Positions 7,472-15,798 of a stretch of DNA of 64,000 bases are shown in pieces. The translations under genes and the position numbers were made by a program. The notes under the pieces are model-generated. The model made no database searches. It worked only from the letters and a program-made list of their open reading frames with translations, and was not told the origin of the DNA. Position 1 is the first letter of the stretch; every line of letters begins with the position of its first letter. The stretch spans positions 23,032 to 87,031 of the forward strand of contig SVER01000013.1 in the NCBI GenBank assembly GCA_015057315.1, given 5' to 3'. The stretch is from Pseudobutyrivibrio ruminis (lineage in GTDB: Bacteria > Bacillota > Clostridia > Lachnospirales > Lachnospiraceae).

Positions 7472-8428
7472 ATGAAAGTATTAGCAACAAAAAATGCTGC
7501 AGTATCGACAACCAGTTTTAACTGGAAGGCTTATATCAAAAGATATTGGCAGCTGTACGCGCTACTCTTTTTACCAATGTTGTATTTGCTGATTTTCAAG
7601 TACATCCCAATGAAGTATGTACTGATAGCATTCAAAAAATACAGTATTGTGCAAAAGGTTGGCGAAATGCCATGGGCTGATAATCATGGCTTTCAGTATT
7701 TCATTCAGGCGTTCCATAACAAGGATTTCTTGAATGCATTACGTAACACAGTATGTTTGAATTTGCTTGATTTAGTTATCGGATTTCCGATACCAATCAT
7801 TTTTGCATTAATTCTAAACGAGCTGAACATCAAGTGGTTTAAGAAGACAGTTCAGACAATTGCTTACATGCCACACTTCCTTTCATGGGTTATCATTTAT
7901 GGTTTGGCAATTCAGCTTTTTGCACCAGGTAACGGTCTTGTAAACATGGTAATTACAAACCTTGGTGGAGATGCAGTTCCATTTTTGAACGATCCACATA
8001 AATGGGTAGGAACATATATATTCCTTGGAATATGGCAGAGCTTCGGTTGGAACTCAATCATCTACTTAGCTGCAATCGCAGGTATTTCACCTGAATTATA
8101 CGAGGCAGCATCAGTTGATGGAGCAGGACGATTCAGAAAGATGTGGCACATCACATTGCCAGGAATCAAGAGCACTATCGTAGTACTTCTTATCATGGCA
8201 CTTGGTAATATCTTAGGTTCAGCATTTGATAGACCATTCGCTTTACAGAACAACTTAGTAATGCAGAATGCAGAAGTTATTTCAACATTCGTTTACAAAA
8301 ATGGTATTAAGGGATTACAGTTCTCACTGACAACAGCTGTTGGTTTGTTCCAATCAGTGGTAGGTGTATTCTTCTTACTCTTCGCAAACTGGCTTTCTAG
8401 AAAGCTTGGCGAAAGAGGAATATGGTAA
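7472..8428 (+). CDS. Carbohydrate ABC transporter permease, LplB/YteP type
   Basis: Inner-membrane permease of a CUT1-family oligosaccharide importer, 318 residues from the ATG at 7472 (MKVLATKN). That start has AAGGAGAGG seven bases upstream. An earlier in-frame start would fall inside the terminator, upstream of the promoter, and is excluded. There are six predicted membrane segments; the EAA loop for the ATPase is EAASVDGAGRFRKMWHITLP. It is the first gene of a permease-permease-binding protein operon. No ATPase gene is present, and such importers often use a shared MsmX-like ATPase. Confidence 0.93.
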   Translation: MKVLATKNAAVSTTSFNWKAYIKRYWQLYALLFLPMLYLLIFKYIPMKYVLIAFKKYSIVQKVGEMPWADNHGFQYFIQAFHNKDFLNALRNTVCLNLLDLVIGFPIPIIFALILNELNIKWFKKTVQTIAYMPHFLSWVIIYGLAIQLFAPGNGLVNMVITNLGGDAVPFLNDPHKWVGTYIFLGIWQSFGWNSIIYLAAIAGISPELYEAASVDGAGRFRKMWHITLPGIKSTIVVLLIMALGNILGSAFDRPFALQNNLVMQNAEVISTFVYKNGIKGLQFSLTTAVGLFQSVVGVFFLLFANWLSRKLGERGIW

Positions 8429-8439
8429 GGAGGTGCGAC

Positions 8440-9408
8440 ATGGCAAACGATATGGCTTTAAAGAGAGGCAAATTTGGTTTGAAAAGTTTTGCACTTTCTA
8501 GAAAAAAAGATAAAGACGATGAGATGGAATCAAGCCGAATGGTTAGATCTGATGGAACAAAGGTGGGCGATATAGTATTCGTAGCAATCTGCGTGATAAT
8601 CAGTTTGGTTTGCTTGGTTCCAATGATTAACCTCTTAGCACGTTCATTATCAGGAACAGATTTCTTGGTAAGAAGAGAGGTTTACTTACTTCCAAAGGGA
8701 CTTAACATTGACGCTTACTCAACAGTTTTAGGAGATCCAAAATATATTAAGTCATTCTTCTGGACAGTATTTTTAACAGTGGTTTGTACATTCATTTCAT
8801 TAACAATGACAGTACTTTGTGCATACCCACTTATATTTAATAAGCTTAAGGGAAGATCATTCTTCAATATCGTAATTACGATAACAATGTTTTTTAACGC
8901 AGGAACAATTCCTAACTACTTACTTATGAAGGAATTAAATCTTCTTGATAATCCACTGGTACTTATCATCCCAGGATGTATGAGTGTCTACAACATGATT
9001 ATCATGCGAAGCTTCTTCTATGGAATACCAGATTCCCTAAGGGAATCAGCAGAGATTGATGGCGCATCATTCTTCCGTATCCTTTGGTCTATCTACCTAC
9101 CGCTGTCAAAACCAGTAATAGCAACACTTGCCCTCTTTTATGCGGTAGGCAGATGGAACGGCTATTCAGATGCGTTGATGTATATGAAGAACAAGGATTT
9201 CTATCCTCTTCAGCTTTTACTTTATAACATTTTGAACAATATGAATTCGGTGGAGGTAGCCACACAGGAAGGATTCTCAACACCTGGTTTATCAGAATCC
9301 CTAAAGGCTGCAATCGTAATGTTCTCTACGATTCCAATCCTCTGCATCTATCCATTCTTACAGAAGTACTTCATCCATGGAGTTACTTTAGGAGCGGTTA
9401 AGGAGTAG
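8440..9408 (+). CDS. Carbohydrate ABC transporter permease, LplC/YtcP type
   Basis: Second permease of the importer, 322 residues from the ATG at 8440, which has AAGGAGG six bases upstream; an upstream in-frame ATG at 8422 overlaps the previous gene and lacks a site. It has a charged cytosolic N-terminus of about 40 residues, six membrane segments, the EAA motif ESAEIDGASFFRILWSIYLP and the family's C-terminal FIHGVTLGAVKE. It follows the first permease by 11 bases. Confidence 0.93.
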   Translation: MANDMALKRGKFGLKSFALSRKKDKDDEMESSRMVRSDGTKVGDIVFVAICVIISLVCLVPMINLLARSLSGTDFLVRREVYLLPKGLNIDAYSTVLGDPKYIKSFFWTVFLTVVCTFISLTMTVLCAYPLIFNKLKGRSFFNIVITITMFFNAGTIPNYLLMKELNLLDNPLVLIIPGCMSVYNMIIMRSFFYGIPDSLRESAEIDGASFFRILWSIYLPLSKPVIATLALFYAVGRWNGYSDALMYMKNKDFYPLQLLLYNILNNMNSVEVATQEGFSTPGLSESLKAAIVMFSTIPILCIYPFLQKYFIHGVTLGAVKE

Positions 9409-9436
9409 AAATGAGTTTTTATCAAAAAAACTTATT

Positions 9437-9460
9437 TTAACCCCTAATTAAAGGGGCCTA
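9437..9460 (+). other. Stem-loop between permease and binding-protein genes
   Basis: CCCCT (9441-9445) and AGGGG (9452-9456) pair around a short AT-rich loop, with no T-run. Such intercistronic hairpins often stabilise or separate the binding-protein message, which is needed in excess. That role is inferred from position only. Confidence 0.4.
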
Positions 9461-9492
9461 TAAATTTAACATAATACTTGGGAGGTATATGA

Positions 9493-11163
9493 ATGAAAAA
9501 AAGATTAGTAGCATTAGTGCTTGCCGGCACAATGGCACTAGGAATGGTGGGCTGCGGTGGCTCTAGCGAAAAGTCAGCAGACACATCAAAAGAAAGCAGC
9601 GAGTCAGCAGGCGCATCTGAGCTTGTTGATGGAAAGTTTGCTGAGACAAAGCACATCACTGTTGAGGTTTATGACAGAGGAAACGATGGCGGTACAGACC
9701 CTACAGACAATATGTACACTGATTACATCAAAAAGGGTATGCTTGAGGATCACAATGTAGAGGTTGAGTTTGTTGCAGTTCCACGTTGGACAGAGACAGA
9801 AGAAATCAACAACCTTCTTGCTTCAGGCGGAGCACCAGATATCTGCCTTACATACTCATACCCAACAATCCAGACATACGCTAACATGGGCGGTGTTACA
9901 GATTTAAAGCCACTTATGGATCAGTATGGTTCAGAGCTTACAAACCTTAACGATTGGCTTGGCGATACAAACATCTACTGGGATTTAGATGATGAGAAGG
10001 GTACACTTTGGGCAATTGAAGGAAAGCGTGCTAACAACAGACGTATCAACACATTCATGAGAAAGGACTGGCTTGATAAGCTTGGTCTTGAAGAGCCAAA
10101 GACAAAGGAAGAGTTTTACGAAGATATTTGTGCATTCAGAGATAATGCTAAGGAGCTCCTTGGCAAGGATGCAGATAAGATGGTTCCATTCTCAGTTTCA
10201 TTTGATGTAGGTTGGAGAGCAGCTCTTCTTATTGAGTCAGAGATGGATCCAGATATCACAGATAAGGAATTCTACATCAACGGATTTGATGATAGAAAGC
10301 TTACACAGAAGGGCACAAAGGAAGCTATGAAGACACTTAACAAGTGGTACAACGAAGGCTTACTTTGGAATGATTTCGCACTTTACACAGCTGGTGATTC
10401 TACAGAGGATGATATGATGAAGGCTGGTTATGTTGGTGCATTCCAGCACAACTGGGATTATCCTTTCCGTGGTGGAGATGATTCAATCCAGGCTAACCTT
10501 AAGAGAATCGTTGGCGATGATGCTAAGTATGTAGCAGTTGACTGCTTCGAAAACTCAAAGGGTGAGACACTTAAGTATGTAGATTCAACAGCAGGCGATA
10601 GAAAAATCTTCTTCCCTACAACAAATGATGAGCCACTTGCATCACTTCTTTATCTTGACTGGATTTCAGCTCCAGAGCACATCAAGTACTTACAGATTGG
10701 TGATGAGGGTGTAACACACAACGTACTTGACGATGGCGCTATCGAGTGCATCGCTGCAACAGGCGACCCAATCATGAACTCAGGTAACAACATCGATTAT
10801 ACAATTACATGTAACGGTCTTTCACTTGGTGATGATGATCTTACACTTCTTTCTATGGCACATAGCTACCCATCATGTGACCCAGCTGATGTACAGCAGG
10901 CACTTGATTATGCAGCAACAAACAACAAGATTGCAAAGAACGTAAAGGTTCCAGAAATCGTTGCTGAAAATGGTATGGGTGAGGCACTTTCATCTAAGAG
11001 AGATGTAGTATTTGATACAGCTCTTGCAGCAAAGCCAGCTGATTTTGACAAGGTTTGGGATCAGGGTGTTGCAGATTACCTTTCAGCAGGTGGACAGGCA
11101 ATCATGGATGAGAGAACAGAAAAGTTTGAAGCTAAGTATGGTTCTTCTACATCAGTTGAATAA
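9493..11163 (+). CDS. Extracellular sugar-binding lipoprotein of the importer (LplA-like)
   Basis: A 556-residue solute-binding protein. The signal peptide ends in a lipobox (LGMVGC, Cys21), so it is tethered to the outer face of the membrane. The mature part begins with a Ser/Lys-rich linker, then a long family-1-like binding fold (VEVEFVAVPRW, SGGAPDICLTYSYPTI, FMRKDWLDKLGL). The length fits the LplA/YtcQ group that pairs with LplB/YtcP permeases. GGGAGGTATATGA precedes the ATG. A clear terminator closes the operon. The ligand is not evident from sequence; the xylan context suggests a hemicellulose oligosaccharide. Confidence 0.92.
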   Translation: MKKRLVALVLAGTMALGMVGCGGSSEKSADTSKESSESAGASELVDGKFAETKHITVEVYDRGNDGGTDPTDNMYTDYIKKGMLEDHNVEVEFVAVPRWTETEEINNLLASGGAPDICLTYSYPTIQTYANMGGVTDLKPLMDQYGSELTNLNDWLGDTNIYWDLDDEKGTLWAIEGKRANNRRINTFMRKDWLDKLGLEEPKTKEEFYEDICAFRDNAKELLGKDADKMVPFSVSFDVGWRAALLIESEMDPDITDKEFYINGFDDRKLTQKGTKEAMKTLNKWYNEGLLWNDFALYTAGDSTEDDMMKAGYVGAFQHNWDYPFRGGDDSIQANLKRIVGDDAKYVAVDCFENSKGETLKYVDSTAGDRKIFFPTTNDEPLASLLYLDWISAPEHIKYLQIGDEGVTHNVLDDGAIECIAATGDPIMNSGNNIDYTITCNGLSLGDDDLTLLSMAHSYPSCDPADVQQALDYAATNNKIAKNVKVPEIVAENGMGEALSSKRDVVFDTALAAKPADFDKVWDQGVADYLSAGGQAIMDERTEKFEAKYGSSTSVE

Positions 11164-11176
11164 AATGATTTTTTTA

Positions 11177-11205
11177 CAGGACGAGCAGAAATGCTCGTCC
11201 TTTTT
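11177..11205 (+). terminator. Terminator of the importer operon
   Basis: AGGACGAGC and GCTCGTCCT form a 9-bp stem around AGAAAT, followed by TTTTT. An almost identical hairpin recurs at 15761-15795. Confidence 0.92.
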
Positions 11206-11234
11206 GCTGCAAATATGTTTAAAGTGTGAAAAAA

Positions 11235-11264
11235 TTGTGTTCAGAATTGAAGGAATATTATATA
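11235..11264 (+). promoter_or_regulatory. Possible promoter of the lipase-effector cassette
   Basis: TTGTGT (11235-11240) and TATATA (11259-11264) with an 18-base spacer lie upstream of the first cassette gene. The match is moderate, and an overlapping TATAAT (11261-11266) offers another register. Confidence 0.4.
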
Positions 11265-11301
11265 ATTAGTTAGAAAAATAAAAAGGGAGAGTGATGGGAG
11301 A

Positions 11302-11718
11302 ATGAGTGAAATATCGTATCTTCAGAATAGAATTTCACAACTGGAAGATGAAATACGAAAGCTGGAAAAAGAAAGAAGTAATGGTGAAGAATTAATAGAG
11401 GACGTTACAATCAAGAAAAATCGAAATCTTGAGGAGATGCAAAGGAGAAGAAATACTGTCAGAAGAATTGATGACTTGCGCAGCAGTGCGCCTTATGCTG
11501 ATACAGTAATATCCAGATTATTGGATGTATATAATGATAACCGAGGTGGTGAACTGGATTCAAACGCTCAGGATATTATAAATAAGGCACACGATAGAAT
11601 TAATGCAATAAATTATGAAATACAGTGCAAACGAGATGAAATTGCAAGCTGCTATGCAAGAATAGAAGCAATCCGAGCAGAGGAGGAAAGAGAAAGAAAT
11701 GAGCAATCTAAAGCTTAA
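11302..11718 (+). CDS. Small coiled-coil protein, first gene of the type VII-like cassette
   Basis: A 138-residue, almost wholly helical, highly charged protein (SYLQNRISQLEDEIRKLEKE... then DRINAINYEIQCKRDEIAS) with no signal peptide. Long coiled-coil segments are broken by one glycine-rich turn (NDNRGGELD). Size, helicity and position resemble the YwqH/DUF5082-type partner proteins encoded ahead of LXG-like type VII effectors, which help target the effector to the secretion machine. GGGAGAATG gives the start. The next gene overlaps its end by 20 bases, implying coupling. The family assignment is inference. Confidence 0.6.
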   Translation: MSEISYLQNRISQLEDEIRKLEKERSNGEELIEDVTIKKNRNLEEMQRRRNTVRRIDDLRSSAPYADTVISRLLDVYNDNRGGELDSNAQDIINKAHDRINAINYEIQCKRDEIASCYARIEAIRAEEERERNEQSKA

Positions 11719-11983
11719 GTTATGTGACGAGGAATTTGCAGATCAAGTAACCAATATATTAGAGATTGTAACTAAACTCACAGAGGCGTCGGATACAGTT
11801 TCTGGTATAGCTGACAGTCTAAAGGAAAATAGTCTTTCCGATATTTTGATAGATAGGGAAATTACAAACAAAATAAATATGCTAAAGAATTTTTCTGGAG
11901 CACTTCATGAGGCTGTTGAAAATGATAAAAAAAATTTGGAAGGATTTATAGAGGAAGTAGAGTCCTATGAATCTGTCCTATAG
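11699..11983 (+). CDS. Small helical WXG100-like partner protein
   Basis: A 94-residue acidic helical protein without signal peptide or cysteine pair (NILEIVTKLTEASDTVSGIA, then FSGALHEAVENDKKNLEGFI). Two helices separated by a short polar turn fit the helical-hairpin size class of WXG100/YwqI-type proteins, although no clear W-x-G is visible. The start ATG lies within the end of the preceding gene, after AGAGGAAAGAGAA. The next small helical gene starts 11 bases after its stop. Confidence 0.55.
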   Translation: MSNLKLKLCDEEFADQVTNILEIVTKLTEASDTVSGIADSLKENSLSDILIDREITNKINMLKNFSGALHEAVENDKKNLEGFIEEVESYESVL

Positions 11984-11994
11984 GAGGAAAGTAG

Positions 11995-12282
11995 ATGAGT
12001 GCAGAATTAGATGAATTGATGGTAAATCTCACTTCATTAAAAAGTGATATTAATAAATTAAAAAAAGTGTCACGAGACCTTAGCCATATTAGTAGTATAA
12101 ATAGCAGTTTATCTTCTTCACAGGGCTCGGCAAAGGAGGCTCTTGATAAGGAACTTACAAGCATTAAAAATGCAGGTTTGGCATATAAGGCTGCTATAGA
12201 TGATTTGGTTGCTGATTTAGAAATGGCTGAACAGCGATTTAAGTCTACAGACGAAAGATTAGCTTTAATATATCGAAAATAG
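11995..12282 (+). CDS. Second small helical partner protein
   Basis: A 95-residue protein of two long helices (ELDELMVNLTSLKSDINKLK and AYKAAIDDLVADLEMAEQRF) around a Ser-rich turn (SINSSLSSSQGS). It lacks a signal peptide. The size and helix-turn-helix layout resemble the paired small partners (such as TlaA1/TlaA2) that bind the helical domain of type VII lipase effectors. TAGGAGGAAAGTAG precedes the ATG. It lies between another helical partner and the lipoprotein gene. Confidence 0.55.
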   Translation: MSAELDELMVNLTSLKSDINKLKKVSRDLSHISSINSSLSSSQGSAKEALDKELTSIKNAGLAYKAAIDDLVADLEMAEQRFKSTDERLALIYRK

Positions 12283-12293
12283 GGAGAAACATA

Positions 12294-13034
12294 ATGAAAA
12301 AAAGATTAGTATCTATGGTTTTGATTTTAGGAATGCTAATACAATTTGGAGGATGTTCAGGAATGGATTTAATAGGAAAAGAAAAATTAAACGAAAGACA
12401 GAAAAAAATCCTTGTAGAAAATGGTCTTTCAGCAGATTGGAAGGATTTAAAATACGACCAGAAGGAATCAATCACAGCAATTGAAGCGATGCTTGAATAC
12501 CTTGAGGAGAAGTATGGAAAAGAATTTGAGTATCTTGGATATGATAATGGATTATCATTTGGTGATGATGAAGACCTGATTGCGGTAGCAGTCGATGATG
12601 ATCCTGTGTATGATGGAGTTTCTGTATGGCGTGATGAGGAAGATAAGACTAAATTCCATGATGATTACGCTACTGTCATGTTAAAAAAGAAATTGAGAGA
12701 AGAATCGGAGTCATTCTTGAATGAAGTATTTGACGGTGCTGATTATATGATTTATATAGATGCTCTTGAAGCAAATGATAGCGGTGACAAATTAGAATGG
12801 GGCGATGTTGAGATTCACGTTCGAGCAAGTCAGATGGAAAATGTTGATTCTAAAGAGGCATACAATAAATTATGGGATTATTATGAAACTCAAATGGATG
12901 ATTTGAGGGGTGTATTTTTGTATGTAGTAAAAGACGAAAAATTTGATGAAGAGTATCAGATAGGTTATCCAGAGTTTTTTGGCGAAGGTGATACGGTTGA
13001 AGATTATGTAAGTAAATCAGATACAGAGGAGTAA
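12294..13034 (+). CDS. Acidic lipoprotein, candidate immunity protein of the lipase effector
   Basis: A 246-residue lipoprotein: signal peptide with lipobox FGGC (Cys21), then a strongly acidic soluble domain (EEKYGKEFEYLGY, FGDDEDLIAVAVDDD). I do not know its family for certain. Its place directly before a secreted-lipase gene and its exposed location parallel the lipoprotein immunity proteins (TilA) that protect against the type VII lipase TslA in Staphylococcus. Seventy-two bases of this gene are duplicated downstream of the lipase (14865-14936). GGGAGAAACATA precedes the ATG, and the lipase gene begins three bases after its stop. Confidence 0.6.
   Translation: MKKRLVSMVLILGMLIQFGGCSGMDLIGKEKLNERQKKILVENGLSADWKDLKYDQKESITAIEAMLEYLEEKYGKEFEYLGYDNGLSFGDDEDLIAVAVDDDPVYDGVSVWRDEEDKTKFHDDYATVMLKKKLREESESFLNEVFDGADYMIYIDALEANDSGDKLEWGDVEIHVRASQMENVDSKEAYNKLWDYYETQMDDLRGVFLYVVKDEKFDEEYQIGYPEFFGEGDTVEDYVSKSDTEE
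12402..12480 (+). repeat. Source copy of a 72-bp duplicated segment inside the lipoprotein gene
   Basis: Bases 12409-12480 of the lipoprotein gene are identical to 14865-14936. Upstream, both copies read AGACAG plus an A-run, of seven A here and six in the second copy. Confidence 0.9.
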
Positions 13035-13037
13035 GTT

Positions 13038-14813
13038 ATGAATGATGCAGAATTAGGATTAGTTGAACAAGTTACTTATATAGATGCGGATGTAGTTTAT
13101 GCAGCTTTGGGAAAAGAAAAACCAGAAAATGCATCAAAACAGATTCCATTCAAACTAAATAAAGGTGAGACATTAGGACATGCTTTGAATAGGATTTTGG
13201 GGCCTAATGCCGTTAAAAATTTAAGGGCACAAGGTGATAAATCAATTGGAGGTTCTCTTAACAGTGGTAAAGAATGGGCTAATATCATAGAAAACATACA
13301 GAAGGATGATAATATAAAGAATCTTAAAGTTGTTGATACCGATACGCAAGGTAAAGGTGGAAAGCATACTAACCTAGCAATAGCCTATGAAGACCCAAAA
13401 CATCCGGGAAAAGCTATAATCTCCTACAAAGGAACCAGTGGGCATGATGAGTGGCATGATAATGTAAAAGGATTTAATTCCGCAGATACACCAAGGCAGA
13501 AACGTGCTGCTGAATTTGCAAAGAAAATTACAGGTAATTCTAAATACACAGATGTAACAGTTACAGGCCACTCCAAAGGTGCTAATAAAGCGATGTATGT
13601 CACTATAGTAGATGAGAGCGGAAAGATTCATCGCTGCGTAGCATTTGATGGGCAGGGCTTCTCTAATGAATTCCTTGAAAAATATGCTAAACAGATAGAA
13701 GCAAAGGCGGGCAACATTACTAACTATTCAATAGATAGAGATTTTGTTCATGTGCTGATGAAGCAGATTCCAGGAAGTCATCAGCCAATTTGTGCAGGAT
13801 ATGGAATGCAAAATGGAGCTGAGTATCATAGTCCGGTTTCTTTCTTTATTACAGATGAAAATGGTAACTTCTTATTAGATGAAAATGGCTTGCCATATTT
13901 TAATGTTACAAATAAGGAAAATCCATTAATAGGTGGAATCAGAAAATTTACACAATACGTTATGGATAATTCTACACCTTGGGAATTGGAAACAATTGTG
14001 GATACATTGGGACCTTTTGCAGGATATTTATTGGGTGACCAGGATTTAGGAGCCGCTTTAAAGAGTATGGCATCCAATCCAATAGGCTGGATGACAATCC
14101 TTGTAAAGCTATATGAATTTAGAATAGAAAACGGTATTTCCACAATTGATATGGTCAAGTTTATTATTCAGTTTATACCAGATTTCTCAACAAAAACAGT
14201 TTTATTAATTGGAGCAGTTGCTTTAGGCTTTGTGACCTTATTACATGCTTTACATATTTTTGCGCCAGTGCTGTTCTATATTTTAGAGGGGGTTGCTGCA
14301 CTTTTGGCATTAATACTTCTTGTCGCATTTGTTATTGCTTTAGTTAAGGAATTGGTGAAGCTATTGGTAGCATTTGTAAAGGAATTAATTAAAGTTGTAA
14401 AGGCAATAATTCATAAGATTGTTGAAGCTATAAAATATGCTTGGAATAAATTTGTATCCTTTGTAAAGTATGCGGCTGGCAAAATTAGAGATTTTACAGA
14501 AGCATTCCTTGCAAAAATGTTAGAGATTTTCTGTGAATTAGCCAGTGCCGCAGTTGAAACCTTCAAAGAGATTGGTGAAACATTAATAAGCCATCCAGAG
14601 TGGTTTATGATTACTATTTGGGGAAATGTAGATGCTGCAGTAGCGATAAGTGATTCTATGGCTAACGATAAGGATGAGTACGAATCATCCATAAGGAGTC
14701 TTTTCCAGAAGGCTAATGAGGCAGATGACAGATATGCCCAGGTTGTAAATTCAACAGCAACAAAGATTGATGATTTAACAAGTAGCTTCAGAACTGAATT
14801 TGGAATAGCTTAA
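13038..14813 (+). CDS. Putative type VII-secreted lipase with C-terminal helical domain
   Basis: A 591-residue protein without signal peptide. Residues about 90-300 form an alpha/beta-hydrolase of the Mbeg1-like/DUF2974 kind: nucleophile elbow VTGHSKGANKA (Ser179), then FDGQGFSNEFL and a histidine-containing PGSHQP. Residues about 384-437 are strongly hydrophobic (two membrane-type helices), followed by long amphipathic helices (VKELIKVVKAIIHKIVEAIK) and a charged helical tail to the C-terminus. An N-terminal lipase with a C-terminal helical targeting domain is the reverse of LXG effectors and matches the layout of Staphylococcus TslA. Small helical partners and a lipoprotein precede it in one operon. 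No EssC-like secretion gene is in this window, so secretion is inferred. GAGGAGTAAGTT precedes the ATG. Confidence 0.72.
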   Translation: MNDAELGLVEQVTYIDADVVYAALGKEKPENASKQIPFKLNKGETLGHALNRILGPNAVKNLRAQGDKSIGGSLNSGKEWANIIENIQKDDNIKNLKVVDTDTQGKGGKHTNLAIAYEDPKHPGKAIISYKGTSGHDEWHDNVKGFNSADTPRQKRAAEFAKKITGNSKYTDVTVTGHSKGANKAMYVTIVDESGKIHRCVAFDGQGFSNEFLEKYAKQIEAKAGNITNYSIDRDFVHVLMKQIPGSHQPICAGYGMQNGAEYHSPVSFFITDENGNFLLDENGLPYFNVTNKENPLIGGIRKFTQYVMDNSTPWELETIVDTLGPFAGYLLGDQDLGAALKSMASNPIGWMTILVKLYEFRIENGISTIDMVKFIIQFIPDFSTKTVLLIGAVALGFVTLLHALHIFAPVLFYILEGVAALLALILLVAFVIALVKELVKLLVAFVKELIKVVKAIIHKIVEAIKYAWNKFVSFVKYAAGKIRDFTEAFLAKMLEIFCELASAAVETFKEIGETLISHPEWFMITIWGNVDAAVAISDSMANDKDEYESSIRSLFQKANEADDRYAQVVNSTATKIDDLTSSFRTEFGIA

Positions 14814-15010
14814 TTGTAAGGATTAGAGAAACTGGCATCTATAAAAAGGGAGAGACAGAAAAAATCCTTGTAGAAAATGGTCTTTCAGCAGATTGGAAGG
14901 ATTTAAAATACGACCAGAAGGAATCAATCACAGCAAATGGATGCGTTAGCGATGAGTGGACAAGTTGTTTGTACAGATTCGACTGTTGGAGGCGTTAGAA
15001 AATAATGCGG
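14814..15010 (+). pseudogene. Debris: duplicated lipoprotein fragment joined to another ORF tail
   Basis: After the lipase stop, 14851-14936 repeats an internal piece of the lipoprotein gene without its start, with one A lost from the A-run (a frameshift relative to the original). It runs directly into an unrelated short frame (MDALAMSGQVVCTDSTVGG, ending at TAA 15002-15004) that could be the tail of another lost gene. This looks like recombination scar material from a second cassette copy. Confidence 0.6.
14859..14936 (+). repeat. Second copy of the 72-bp lipoprotein-gene segment
   Basis: Bases 14865-14936 match 12409-12480 exactly, in direct orientation and 2456 bp apart. The pair brackets most of the lipoprotein gene and all of the lipase gene. 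Confidence 0.9.
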
Positions 15011-15026
15011 CACAGGAGATATGAAC

Positions 15027-15647
15027 ATGAAAAAACAAGCAAAAATGATTTTTTTAATAATAGTAGCAGTTTTTGTTTTAGTTATTACGAGTGTATGCGT
15101 AACTATTTATTGCAATAATCATCAAAAAACATTGTCATATGATTTAAAAGATTTCAATAGTATTGTAGGAGCGTCAGGGCAAATTACATCCAATAATGCT
15201 GAAGAATATGGAAATTGTGGAGAGAATAAATACTTTTTAAAAGATGGAATTTTTGTTATTAGAGGAGCTGGTTCGGTAGATTATGAAGAAATTCCAATCG
15301 AAGCAATTAAAAGCGATAGTGAGAATGGCTGGTTAGATATAATAGATGTAGTTGTTGTAGAAGAGGGGATTAGTTCTTTGCAGAGAGGAACATTAAGCAA
15401 TATGAATATGCAAACAGTGATTTTGCCTGATACAATAAACACAATCGAAAAGAATTTATTTTATGATTGTGCTTCATTGGAAAATCTCTATATACCTACT
15501 TCAGTATCTCATATTGAAAGCTATGCATTTCAAGGATGCGATAAATTAAATCATATTGAGTGGAATGAAAAAACATATACAAGTATATCGGATTTCTATA
15601 AAGACTTTGAGGCCAATGGTGGAACTATAGGTTGGGAAGAATTCTAA
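15027..15647 (+). CDS. Membrane-anchored BspA-type leucine-rich-repeat protein
   Basis: A 206-residue protein with an N-terminal membrane anchor (KMIFLIIVAVFVLVITSVCV) and an extracellular domain. The C-terminal half has LRR_5/BspA-type repeats: VEEGISSLQRGTLSN, QTVILPDTINTIEKNLFYDC and LYIPTSVSHIESYAFQGC. BspA repeats usually mediate surface binding. I use the ATG at 15027, since AGGAG is then 8 bases away; the ATG at 15021 is too close to it. It follows cassette debris and may be cargo of the same accessory region. Confidence 0.75.
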   Translation: MKKQAKMIFLIIVAVFVLVITSVCVTIYCNNHQKTLSYDLKDFNSIVGASGQITSNNAEEYGNCGENKYFLKDGIFVIRGAGSVDYEEIPIEAIKSDSENGWLDIIDVVVVEEGISSLQRGTLSNMNMQTVILPDTINTIEKNLFYDCASLENLYIPTSVSHIESYAFQGCDKLNHIEWNEKTYTSISDFYKDFEANGGTIGWEEF

Positions 15648-15760
15648 TAAATAAACTCTTATAATAAGATGGAGGAATTTAGTAAATGGATGAACCAAAT
15701 AGCTACAGAATTAGAACAGGGATAGTTAGAGCTTTATAAAAATGATGGAATCCTTTCACG
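15648..15760 (+). other. Short degenerate region with a GH3-like fragment
   Basis: No intact gene. GGAGG is followed by an ATG opening a 17-codon frame (MDEPNSYRIRTGIVRAL). From about 15732 the sequence resembles the GH3 gene near 18473: both contain AATGATGGAATCCTT followed by TAAGAAGG, which in the GH3 reads KNDGILPLKKGE and here would read KNDGILSRKKDE in a different frame from the short ORF. It is probably a relic of another GH3 gene end, or coincidence over a short stretch. Confidence 0.4.
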
Positions 15761-15795
15761 TAAGAAGGACGAGCCGAAATGCTCGTCCTTCTTAA
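15761..15795. terminator. Strong hairpin terminator, near-copy of the one at 11177
   Basis: TAAGAAGGACGAGC and GCTCGTCCTTCTTA pair perfectly over 14 bp around CGAAAT. The 24-base core AGGACGAGC-N-GAAATGCTCGTCCT is shared with the importer terminator at 11177-11205. It can serve the minus-strand gene ending at 15799 too. Confidence 0.8.
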
Positions 15796-15798
15796 ATA

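Noticed and set aside
11302..14813. Prophage or conjugative element
   Set aside because: No integrase, capsid, relaxase or att-like repeats were found. The gene content fits an effector-immunity cassette.
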